A stretch of DNA of 64,000 nt, taken from Nosocomiicoccus ampullae. GTDB taxonomy: Bacteria; Bacillota; Bacilli; Staphylococcales; Salinicoccaceae. The notes below the pieces were generated by a model. That model was not told the DNA's origin. It worked only from the letters and a program-made list of their open reading frames with translations, and did no database searches. The first letter of the stretch is position 1, and each line of letters opens with the position of its first letter. A program made the translations under genes and the position numbers. The stretch lies in assembly GCF_001696685.1 (NCBI RefSeq), contig NZ_MBFG01000001.1, positions 124,049-188,048 on the forward strand, in the 5' to 3' direction. Positions 35,305-41,790 of the stretch are shown here, piece after piece.

Positions 35305-35337
35305 CAAGTTATATAGAACATATTGAGGGGGATAATC

Positions 35338-35949
35338 GTGAAGCGATTACTATTACTCGTTTTACTATCAAGTATTGTTTTATCTGCATGCTCTAAAGGT
35401 GGAGAAGTAGACGTAAGCAGTCGATACGGCAATACGATGGATGACTTTGAAGTCGTTGACCAAAACGATGAAACATTTACAAAAGCGGACATGGATGGAA
35501 AAGTATACTTAGTAGACTTTATTTTTACAAACTGTACGACAGTATGTCCACCGATGACACATAACATGACGTCTGTCGTAGAAGACCTTGAAAAAGACGG
35601 TGTAGAAAACTATGCGATTTTAAGTTTTTCAGTAGATCCAAAAAGAGATACACCAGAAGTATTAAGAGAATATATTGATATGTATCATATCAATGATTTA
35701 AATGCAGATTGGACATTCGTTACAGGGTATGACTATGAATTTATACGTAAATTCTCAGAGAAAAACTTTAAAACAATCGTCGCACCACCACCAGAAGGTA
35801 GTGACCAAATTACACACGGAACATCGTTTTATCTCGTCGATGAAAACGGCAAAATTATTAAAGACTACTCAGGTGTAGATAGTGGAGACAAGCGTTTCCC
35901 TAAAGAAGAAATCGTGAGTGACATTAAGAAGTTAACAAAAAATCTATAG
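35338..35949 (+). CDS. SCO1/SenC family copper chaperone lipoprotein
   Basis: Membrane-anchored thioredoxin-fold protein that helps assemble the CuA centre of cytochrome oxidase. A 203-residue protein with a lipoprotein signal: basic start, hydrophobic stretch and lipobox LSAC with Cys18. The copper ligands are Cys66 and Cys70 in TNCTTVCP and a His in QITHGTSFYLVD near residue 160. I chose GTG 35338 because the strong ribosome site lies just upstream; a TTG five codons earlier overlaps that site. The ba3 oxidase with a CuA subunit at the right end of the window is a likely client. Confidence 0.92.
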   Translation: MKRLLLLVLLSSIVLSACSKGGEVDVSSRYGNTMDDFEVVDQNDETFTKADMDGKVYLVDFIFTNCTTVCPPMTHNMTSVVEDLEKDGVENYAILSFSVDPKRDTPEVLREYIDMYHINDLNADWTFVTGYDYEFIRKFSEKNFKTIVAPPPEGSDQITHGTSFYLVDENGKIIKDYSGVDSGDKRFPKEEIVSDIKKLTKNL

Positions 35950-35954
35950 ACCCT

Positions 35955-35986
35955 AAACCACTAAGAGTAATCTTAGTGGTTTTTTA
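35955..35986 (+). terminator. Terminator of the Sco gene
   Basis: 12-bp stem AAACCACTAAGA / TCTTAGTGGTTT with a GTAA loop and a TTTTTT tract. Confidence 0.9.
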
Positions 35987-36022
35987 TCTTCTAAAATTAG
36001 AAAATTTGTGTTACGATATATG

Positions 36023-36039
36023 AATGACAATCAGTCATT
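36023..36039. promoter_or_regulatory. Palindromic operator upstream of the tetR-like gene
   Basis: AATGACAATCAGTCATT has 6-bp perfect arms (AATGAC / GTCATT) and matches the operator before the SMR genes in 15 of 17 positions. It sits just before the ribosome site of the regulator gene, consistent with autorepression. Confidence 0.72.
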
Positions 36040-36055
36040 ATCGGAGGTGAGTCAC

Positions 36056-36619
36056 TTGAACAAAGAGGAAAGAATTATCGAGTCTTCAATCGAAGTCTTT
36101 TTAGAAAAAGGAATCGAGAAAGCAACGGTGTCTGAAATCGTAAAGAAAGCAGAGATCGCACAGGGTACGTTTTACTTATATTTCGATTCAAAACTATCTG
36201 TCATGCCTAAAATTGCTGAAGTGATGGTTGAGAAAATGTTAGAAGAACTCTCACAAAATGTCGATGGAGAAACAATTGAAGAAGAAATACAATCGGTGAT
36301 CGACACGATTTTTAATATAACAAAAGAATACAAATCACTGACAACACTCATCTACTCAGGACTTACTCAAACACAGTACGTCGGTGACTGGGAAAAGATA
36401 TACGCACCACTCTATGATTTTATAGAACAATTACTAATTCCACGTAAAAATAACGGTGAAATTAGAGAAACGGTAAATACAGCATTTATATCAAAAATTT
36501 TAATCGGCTCGATCGAATCATTGGCTGAACAGATGTATTTATATGATGAAGCAAGTGAAGAAAATGTAAATGACTATAAAGAAGAGTTATTTACGTTTAT
36601 TTTAAACGGATTAAAGTAG
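36056..36619 (+). CDS. TetR/AcrR family transcriptional repressor
   Basis: A 187-residue regulator. The N-terminal helix-turn-helix is at about 24-46 (TVSEIVKKAEIAQGTFYLYF, the typical TetR recognition helix), followed by an all-helical ligand domain. Start is TTG 36056, preceded by GGAGGTGAG; an in-frame ATG farther upstream overlaps the operator and lacks a ribosome site. It precedes the paired SMR genes by 59 bp, and near-identical palindromes lie before both, so it probably represses itself and the exporter until an inducing cation binds. Confidence 0.87.
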   Translation: MNKEERIIESSIEVFLEKGIEKATVSEIVKKAEIAQGTFYLYFDSKLSVMPKIAEVMVEKMLEELSQNVDGETIEEEIQSVIDTIFNITKEYKSLTTLIYSGLTQTQYVGDWEKIYAPLYDFIEQLLIPRKNNGEIRETVNTAFISKILIGSIESLAEQMYLYDEASEENVNDYKEELFTFILNGLK

Positions 36620-36634
36620 TATTTAATTTTATTT

Positions 36635-36654
36635 TATAATGACTGATAGTCATT
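36635..36654 (+). promoter_or_regulatory. SMR promoter -10 overlapped by TetR operator
   Basis: TATAAT (36635-36640) overlaps the palindrome AATGACTGATAGTCATT (36638-36654; arms AATGACT / AGTCATT). A weak TTAAAG at 36611-36616 could be the -35. Binding here would block transcription directly. Confidence 0.75.
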
Positions 36655-36678
36655 CATTTTATTTAGAAAGGGATTTTT

Positions 36679-37017
36679 ATGAACAAAGCATGGATATATG
36701 TCTTTTTAACGAGTTTTCTCGAACTCGTTTGGATATACGGATTTAACGTTGCGAGTGCATGGTGGCACTGGGCGATACTCGTACCAATTATCATTTTAGA
36801 TTTTTTAATCTTATCTAAAGCCTGTGAATCATTACCAACAGGAACAGTATATGCAGTATTCGCTGCAGCAGGTACAGTCGGTACAGCATTAATGGATATA
36901 TACTTATTTGACGAAGTCTTTACGATAGAAAAAGGGTTTTTCATCGGACTATTAGTCATTGGAGTCATTGCGTTAAATTTAACAGATGATACAAATAAAA
37001 AAGAGGTTGTTAAATAA
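36679..37017 (+). CDS. Paired SMR-family exporter, long subunit (YkkC-like)
   Basis: A 112-residue, four-helix small multidrug resistance protein. The conserved membrane Glu is Glu15 (FLELVWIYG), and the GTVYAVFAAAGTVGTALMD helix-3 signature is present. Length and pattern match YkkC of Bacillus subtilis, half of a heterodimeric exporter of guanidinium or cationic drugs. The partner starts at its last base (TAATGG, 1-bp overlap). No guanidine riboswitch is seen upstream; a TetR operator takes its place. Confidence 0.88.
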   Translation: MNKAWIYVFLTSFLELVWIYGFNVASAWWHWAILVPIIILDFLILSKACESLPTGTVYAVFAAAGTVGTALMDIYLFDEVFTIEKGFFIGLLVIGVIALNLTDDTNKKEVVK

Positions 37018-37331
37018 TGGGTTGGATATACGTCTTTTTAGCAGCAATATTAGAACTCGTTGGAGTTATAGGATTAAACGGATTTAGTCAGAAAAAATCA
37101 GTAAAAAACTTCATACTATTCTTTGGAGGATTCGGAGGAGCGTTTGTCTCACTATACCAAGCGTTTAACTATCTCCCAGTCAGTATCGCATATGCGGTAT
37201 GGATCGGAATTGGTACAGCCGCAGCGGTGATTGTAAACATGATATTTTACGGAGAATCAAAGAGCTTTGGACGAGTCTTTAGTTTAGTAATCATAATAAT
37301 CGGAGTAGTTGGGTTGAAGGCTGTGAGTTAA
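37017..37331 (+). CDS. Paired SMR-family exporter, short subunit (YkkD-like)
   Basis: A 104-residue four-helix SMR protein with the conserved Glu13 (ILELVGVIG) and the IAYAVWIGIGTAAAVIVN signature. It matches YkkD in length. It and the preceding subunit should form an antiparallel heterodimer coupling cation export to proton entry. Its last codons are the left edge of a 359-bp tandem duplication; a decayed copy of this 3' end recurs at about 37631. Confidence 0.88.
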   Translation: MGWIYVFLAAILELVGVIGLNGFSQKKSVKNFILFFGGFGGAFVSLYQAFNYLPVSIAYAVWIGIGTAAAVIVNMIFYGESKSFGRVFSLVIIIIGVVGLKAVS

Positions 37332-37431
37332 CGAGGTGTTGTGCGAAATCGCCGCGCTTTTTGTGTACTTTATCACTTAAAACGACTTAAAACGATTTCT
37401 TCTGATTTTATTTAACAAAAATATCGAGATT

Positions 37432-37564
37432 CTGTTAGATATATGGATATATTTAACAGATTTTATTGTTTTGGACCTGTTTTTGTTAGATAAAAAATTA
37501 TATTGAACATATTTTATGATTTTAGATCCGTTTTTGTTAAATAAATGATTATATCTAACAAAAA
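37432..37564. repeat. Palindrome cluster, copy 1
   Basis: Three hairpin-forming units: 37432-37459 (CTGTTAGATATAT / ATATATTTAACAG, one G-T pair), 37484-37509 (imperfect), and 37531-37564 (TTTTTGTTA / TAACAAAAA). Spacing between units is 51 to 52 bp. Confidence 0.8.
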
Positions 37565-37630
37565 TTCGTTCCAAGGAGCAAAATATGTAAATAAGAAGAA
37601 TAAAAATCTTTAAAAATCAAAGAAAAAGAA

Positions 37631-37673
37631 GAGTTTTAAGTGCAGTAATGATAATTGTTGGAATAGTTGGATG
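37631..37673 (+). pseudogene. Decayed copy of the SMR gene 3' end
   Basis: Translated in the matching frame this fragment reads AVMIIVGIVG then stop, against LVIIIIGVVGLK at the end of the intact SMR subunit. It is the remnant carried along by the tandem duplication, without start or ribosome site. Confidence 0.65.
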
Positions 37674-37790
37674 AAAAGCGCCGAATTAGTCGGAGTGTTG
37701 CAGGAATGCCCTCTGTATTTCGTGTCCTTTATCATTTAAAGTGTGTTATGACAACTTCTTGTGAATTTAATTAACATAAATATCGCGATT

Positions 37791-37923
37791 CTGTTAGATA
37801 TATGGATATATTTAACAGATTTCACAATTTTGGAGTTATTTTTGTTAGATAAAACAATATATTTAACATATTTTTTTGGAGATAATCACTTTTTGTTAAA
37901 TAAATGATTATATCTAACAAAAA
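37791..37923. repeat. Palindrome cluster, copy 2
   Basis: Same three units shifted by 359 bp: 37791-37818, 37843-37868 and 37890-37923. The first palindrome and the third arm pair are identical to copy 1 while DNA between them has diverged, so the palindromes seem selectively kept. Confidence 0.8.
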
Positions 37924-37978
37924 TCCTTTGCAGAGACTAATATATGTAAATAACAATAATAAAATCGATCAATATGAG

Positions 37979-38008
37979 GCGCTCTAAAATTATTTAGAGC
38001 GCTTTTTT
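37979..38008 (+). terminator. Terminator-like hairpin after the repeat region
   Basis: GCGCTCTAAA / TTTAGAGCGC 10-bp stem, 4-nt loop, then TTTTTT. It may end the SMR transcript, about 650 bp after its stop. Confidence 0.85.
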
Positions 38009-38167
38009 CTAATTTTATCTATAAAACTTACGATTATTCAAGTGCTGCAGGATTTTCCTGACAGTTTTTTAAATACTGTAGAGATAAAAAGCTATTTTTC
38101 AAAAATTGCAATTTTACAATCTTGAACGTATGGAATATAGTTAGGGCAACATTTTGGAGGTGGTCGT

Positions 38168-38890
38168 ATTCTTTTATTATTAATAACTGGAGGGATACTC
38201 GCTTCATTTATATTTGTTGTGTTAGAGGAAAAGAGTTTTAACTTTAAGTTTTTATTCAGAAGAAGTAAGTGTAATCATTGCAATCATACGATAGATGCTG
38301 TTGCACTCATACCGATCTTTGGATATATATTGTCGAGGGGCAGATGTAATAAGTGCCACAGATATATACCTTTTATTTATGTGTGTTCAGAAGTTGTACT
38401 TGCACTGCTCTTTATAGTTCCAAGTTTAGTTTACATACAGTTTAGAGATTTTTCACTTTATTACTTATTGATTGTATTTCTAGCACCTCTTGCGTTATAC
38501 GATTTTAAGCATTATAAAATACCTAATTTTACGTTAGTTATACTTTTAACAACAGGTCTCTATGTAACGAGATTTAATTATGTAGATGTAATAGACGATC
38601 TGATTATTATAACTTTAGCTCATGTTATTTATATTCTGTTTGATAAAAAAATCGGCTATGGAGATATAAAGTTACTGTCTGTGATAACTTTAATCACTCC
38701 TACGTTGTTATTTAGTTTTATCTTGTTATTTTCATTTATAGTCGGTGGGTTTTACGTGATTATTATGGAAGTTATCAAGAGTCCAGATAATCGTAAAATA
38801 CCGTATGTACCTTTTGTAGCCACGAGTACGATTCTCACTTTTATTATTTATGATGATTTATCAACTATATATTTTGGAGGTTTCTTATGA
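38168..38890 (+). CDS. comC: Prepilin peptidase ComC, apparently starting at ATT
   Basis: Membrane aspartyl protease that cleaves and may methylate type IV-like pilins of the competence machinery. The protein (240 residues from ATT) begins with the expected hydrophobic LLLLITGGILASF segment. The zinc-type cysteines are Cys35, Cys38, Cys60 and Cys63; the catalytic Asp residues are Asp112 (LYDFKHYKIPN) and Asp166 (GYGD). The nearest ATG/GTG/TTG start in frame is GTG 38219, which would delete the first membrane helix. The ribosome site TTGGAGGTGG (38155-38164) is correctly spaced only for ATT 38168. radC overlaps its stop by 4 bp. Confidence 0.8.
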   Translation: MLLLLITGGILASFIFVVLEEKSFNFKFLFRRSKCNHCNHTIDAVALIPIFGYILSRGRCNKCHRYIPFIYVCSEVVLALLFIVPSLVYIQFRDFSLYYLLIVFLAPLALYDFKHYKIPNFTLVILLTTGLYVTRFNYVDVIDDLIIITLAHVIYILFDKKIGYGDIKLLSVITLITPTLLFSFILLFSFIVGGFYVIIMEVIKSPDNRKIPYVPFVATSTILTFIIYDDLSTIYFGGFL

Positions 38891-39570
38891 ACGATTTAAT
38901 GATTAAAGAAATGATGTCTTCTGATAAACCGAGAGAACGATTAAAAATATACGGCGCTGATAATTTAACGAATAGAGAACTTTTAGCAATCATTATAAAT
39001 ACCGGCAGTCGGAATGAGAGCAGCTTAACACTCGCAGATAATGTGTTAAAGAATTTAAAGAAAATCAGCGATTTAAGAGATGTTACGTATCAGGAGCTGA
39101 CTAAGATTAATGGTATCGGTGAAGCTAAAGCGATAAAAATATTGGCAGTGATTGAACTTGCTGTAAGAATGCATAGTCATAGCTTAGAAGATGATGTATT
39201 CATTCATTCTCCAGATGACGTATCGAAACTTTTAATGGAGAAAATGAGATATTTCCAACAAGAACATTTTGTCGTCTTATATTTATCGACTAAATATAAA
39301 GTGATTCATCAAGAAACAGTATTTAAAGGATCACTTAATACAACCGTTGTTCATCCAAGAGAAATTTTTAAAGAAGCGGTCAAAAGAAGTGCTGCAGCAT
39401 TTATATGTGTCCACAATCATCCGAGTGGAGATCCGACACCTTCTAGTGAAGATATTGAAGTAAGTAAACGACTTAAAATGAGTAGTGAACTCATTGGTAT
39501 CGACTTTTTAGATCACATTATCATTGGTAATGGTAAATACGTTAGCCTGAAAGAGATGGATTGTTTTTAA
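38887..39570 (+). CDS. radC: RadC/JAB-domain DNA repair-associated protein
   Basis: A 227-residue protein with an N-terminal helix-hairpin-helix region (NGIGEAKAIKILAVIELA, about 75-95) and a C-terminal JAMM metallo-domain with HNHPSGDPTPSSED (about 178-191) and upstream Glu. The family is named for DNA repair, but its biochemical role is unproven. The order comC-radC matches staphylococci. The ATG overlaps the comC stop (ATGA). In staphylococci mreC normally follows; here about 2.2 kb of other genes intervene. Confidence 0.93.
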   Translation: MNDLMIKEMMSSDKPRERLKIYGADNLTNRELLAIIINTGSRNESSLTLADNVLKNLKKISDLRDVTYQELTKINGIGEAKAIKILAVIELAVRMHSHSLEDDVFIHSPDDVSKLLMEKMRYFQQEHFVVLYLSTKYKVIHQETVFKGSLNTTVVHPREIFKEAVKRSAAAFICVHNHPSGDPTPSSEDIEVSKRLKMSSELIGIDFLDHIIIGNGKYVSLKEMDCF

Positions 39571-39678
39571 TCCAGCAATGATTACATAGGGGTTTCTGAC
39601 TCACTATTCTTTAATATTTTATGTTAAAATTACAGAACATTAATTTTATACATAATAACTATTGAGGCAGGTGTTCCT

Positions 39679-40227
39679 ATGTTTACATACAAAGTAGACG
39701 ATGATATTTCTTTGAAGTTAGTGGATCATCGTGATGCGGATGCTATTTTTGCATTGACGGATAAGTCACGTGATTATCTGAAAGAGTGGTTACCGTGGCC
39801 TATTTTTATTAAAAAAGTAGATGATACGAAAGATTTTATTAAGTCTTCGATGCAAAATTATGTAGATAATAAGAGTTTAGTTACAGCAATTTTGTTTAAA
39901 GGTGAAGTCGCTGGTATAGCGAGTTTTAACTCGTTTGACTGGACAAGTCGTATTGGTCAAATCGGTTATTTTCTTGGTGAGGAGTTTCAAGGGCATGGTA
40001 TTATGACAAAAGTTGTTCGAGCATTAATGGATATTGGTTTTACAGAGTTTCGTTTAAATAAAATAGAAATAAGAGCTGCAACTGAAAATTTTAAAAGTCG
40101 TAAAATTCCTGAAAGACTCGGATATACTGAAGAAGGAATTTTAAGACAAGTCGAGTGGTTATATGATCACTACGTCGACCATGTGGTTTATGGGATGTTA
40201 AAAGATGAGTGGGTGGACTTAAATTAA
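39679..40227 (+). CDS. GNAT N-acetyltransferase, RimL/YdaF type
   Basis: A 182-residue acetyltransferase of the RimJ/RimL subgroup, which acetylates N-termini of ribosomal proteins or small amines. The acetyl-CoA loop is IGYFLGEEFQGHGIMTKVV (about 94-112; Q/R-x-x-G-x-G/A type), followed by the NFKSRKIPERLGYTEEG motif. Target is unknown. It carries its own promoter-like TGTTAAAAT (39622-39630). It lies in a block that separates radC from mreC. Confidence 0.86.
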   Translation: MFTYKVDDDISLKLVDHRDADAIFALTDKSRDYLKEWLPWPIFIKKVDDTKDFIKSSMQNYVDNKSLVTAILFKGEVAGIASFNSFDWTSRIGQIGYFLGEEFQGHGIMTKVVRALMDIGFTEFRLNKIEIRAATENFKSRKIPERLGYTEEGILRQVEWLYDHYVDHVVYGMLKDEWVDLN

Positions 40228-40312
40228 CATTCATCATTAATAAAAAAGCACTTGTTTTTAATTTTTGAATAAGAGGGTATAAGAGTACAAAAACATAGAA
40301 TGAGGTGACTCT

Positions 40313-40804
40313 ATGCTTGCTTATGTATATGCTGAAGATGAAAATGGCCTAATTGGTAAAGGAGACAGACTACCGTGGAGTCTTCCTGCAGATGTAAAGT
40401 TTTTTAAAGAAGTGACGATGCAAGGAGACGTCGTCATGGGCCGCGCGACTTATGAGTCAATACCGAACCGTCCGTTAAAAGGTCGACGCAATATTGTGTT
40501 AACTCATAATCAAGATTATGAAGCACCTGGTGCGATTGTCGTTAATAGTAAAGAAGAGATTTTAGAGTTATATGAAAAATACGCTGAAGACTTTTATATT
40601 ATCGGCGGTGTATCATTATTTAAAATGTTTGAGGATGATGTTGATTATTTATACCGTACGGTAATTCATGACGAATTCGATGGTAACGTATATTTTCCTG
40701 ATGACTTTGATTACAATGAATTTGAACTTGAAAAGTCTTGGGACGGTAATGTAGATGAAAATAACAAGCATCCCCATACTTTTGAAATATGGAAAAGAAA
40801 ATAG
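40313..40804 (+). CDS. folA: Dihydrofolate reductase
   Basis: Reduces dihydrofolate to tetrahydrofolate with NADPH. The 163-residue protein has the substrate-loop LIGKGDRLPWSLPADVKFF (catalytic acid Asp near residue 27), MGRATYESIP, RRNIVLTHN and the IIGGVSLFKMF nucleotide motif. thyA, its usual neighbour, is absent. An isolated DHFR in an inserted block could be the only housekeeping copy or an additional, possibly trimethoprim-tolerant one; the sequence alone does not decide. GAGGTGA precedes the ATG. Confidence 0.93.
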   Translation: MLAYVYAEDENGLIGKGDRLPWSLPADVKFFKEVTMQGDVVMGRATYESIPNRPLKGRRNIVLTHNQDYEAPGAIVVNSKEEILELYEKYAEDFYIIGGVSLFKMFEDDVDYLYRTVIHDEFDGNVYFPDDFDYNEFELEKSWDGNVDENNKHPHTFEIWKRK

Positions 40805-40820
40805 AGTGATTAGAATTAAA

Positions 40821-40860
40821 AACCCCTAGAGTTTCGATATTCAAACTCTAGGGTTTTTTT
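40821..40860. terminator. Terminator between folA and the membrane protein gene
   Basis: CCCTAGAGTTT (40824-40834) / AAACTCTAGGG (40843-40853), 8-nt loop, then TTTTTTT; A-rich DNA on the left could serve the minus-strand gene too. Confidence 0.85.
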
Positions 40861-41455
40861 ACATTAATAGTAGCACTAACGTTGACGCAATGAGGTGATT
40901 TATCATCGTCCATGTAAAGAATGGATACGTACCGTTATGAAGTTTTAACATTTTGTTTGTGTTAAATACAAGTACAAGTGTTAATACGAATTCAGTAAAG
41001 CCATCCATATTTAATGTTAAGTTCATTTGGAAATATGCGATATACATCGCGATTGCGTTAAATAGTGCTGTCCCTGCAATCATATATTCTTTTAAAAGTA
41101 CATTAATGATAATTGTTAATACTGATACGATAAGTCCAAATAATATTAAGTTTGGAATGACAAACGTTAAATTACTACCGTATCTCGCATAGTCTGGCAT
41201 TGATGGTGCGATGACGATTGAACCGATGATGAAAAACGCAATGATAAACCAAATGTTGTTAAAGTGTCTGCGCATTTGTGGACCGTAGTTTAAGACGAAC
41301 GAATATATTTTTGTATTCACTTCTTGACCGTTAATTTCTGCTTTATCATCTTTTACATTGACCATAGGCTGTTCTTTCTTTTTAAATAGGAAAGCATGGT
41401 ATGCAAAATATATTTGTGTGATGATGAGTACAATGATGAAAGTTTTTAGTGTCAT
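40859..41455 (-). CDS. Uncharacterised multi-pass membrane protein
   Basis: A 198-residue protein I do not recognise. It has a first helix at about 5-20, an extracellular or loop segment of about 45 residues (KKKEQPMVNVKDDKAEINGQEV), then about five more hydrophobic helices, ending LVLLLM. Start is placed at the ATG at 41455 (MTLKTFIIV) because ACGGAGGC lies 7 nt upstream on the minus strand; a longer frame begins at 41506 but has no ribosome site. It converges on folA with a shared terminator and lies downstream of the candidate small RNA on the same strand. Confidence 0.7.
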   Translation of the reverse strand: MTLKTFIIVLIITQIYFAYHAFLFKKKEQPMVNVKDDKAEINGQEVNTKIYSFVLNYGPQMRRHFNNIWFIIAFFIIGSIVIAPSMPDYARYGSNLTFVIPNLILFGLIVSVLTIIINVLLKEYMIAGTALFNAIAMYIAYFQMNLTLNMDGFTEFVLTLVLVFNTNKMLKLHNGTYPFFTWTMINHLIASTLVLLLM

Positions 41456-41511
41456 GCTTAGCCTCCGTTTTATATTACGATTACTAGTGTATCGGTTTAT
41501 GTACATTATTA

Positions 41512-41663
41512 CAAAATAAAACCCACTAAATTGGCGATTTAGTGGGTCTTTTGCGTAGACGTTCTGAGTCTACATTTAACAGATAATAATATGATATCTA
41601 GCACTTAAGTGTGCTACCGGTGAGTGACATTTGCTAGGCACTGTCGTTCTCTATGTCTAATAT
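41512..41663 (-). ncRNA. Candidate small RNA of about 150 nt
   Basis: The minus strand has -35 TTGCAT (41698-41693), 17 bp, -10 TATAAT (41675-41670), placing a start near 41663. A rho-independent terminator lies at 41547-41521 (11-bp stem, 5-nt loop, U-rich tail to 41512). Internal hairpins include TAGCAC...GTGCTA and GTAGAC...GTCTAC. The only ATG frame of note is 10 codons with no ribosome site. Not recognisable to me as 6S, SRP, RNase P, tmRNA or a T-box. Confidence 0.7.
41521..41547 (-). terminator. Terminator of the candidate small RNA
   Basis: ACCCACTAAAT / ATTTAGTGGGT stem, loop TGGCG; minus-strand tail TTTATTTTGT. Confidence 0.82.
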
Positions 41664-41669
41664 ATACTC

Positions 41670-41698
41670 ATTATATTTTAATGTTTAAAGAAATGCAA
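41670..41698 (-). promoter_or_regulatory. Promoter of the candidate small RNA
   Basis: TTGCAT-17-TATAAT on the minus strand, one of the best sigma-A matches in the window. Confidence 0.75.
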
Positions 41699-41790
41699 GT
41701 TTATCTCGAATTTTATTTAATATAAACTTTTAAACGCGTATATTTTACAATTAGATATGGTAAAATAATGATAATTATGGGGGTGGAGTT

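Larger units (their letters stand above)
37273..37990. repeat. 359-bp tandem duplication with nested palindromic units
   Basis: DNA from about 37273 (3' end of the second SMR gene) to about 37630 recurs, diverged, from about 37631 to 37990. The offset is 359 bp throughout the well-matched core, for example CTGTTAGATATATGG at 37432 and 37791. Each copy holds 51-bp units opening with TGTTA(G/A)AT: in copy 1 near 37433, 37484 and 37536. Each unit begins with an inverted repeat of the form TGTTARATA...TATYTAACA. No coding frame is conserved between copies. Confidence 0.85.

Noticed and set aside
36600..36678. Guanidine riboswitch before the SMR genes
   Set aside because: The short leader holds only a -10, a TetR-type palindrome and a ribosome site; no room for the conserved aptamer.
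37377..37574. A 65-codon minus-strand frame through the palindromic repeats
   Set aside because: Its peptide simply mirrors the 51-bp repeat units (Asn/Lys/Ile-rich), has no ribosome site, and the frame is broken in the second repeat copy.
37432..37923. Possible CRISPR-like array
   Set aside because: Units are few and imperfect, spacers are related rather than unique, and there are no cas genes nearby.
38219..38890. comC starting at GTG 38219
   Set aside because: No ribosome site there, and the start would remove the first membrane helix that is conserved in prepilin peptidases.
41456..41506. Longer start for the membrane protein at 41506
   Set aside because: The extra 17 residues are basic, lack a ribosome site, and reach the candidate small-RNA terminator; the ATG at 41455 has a proper GGAGG.
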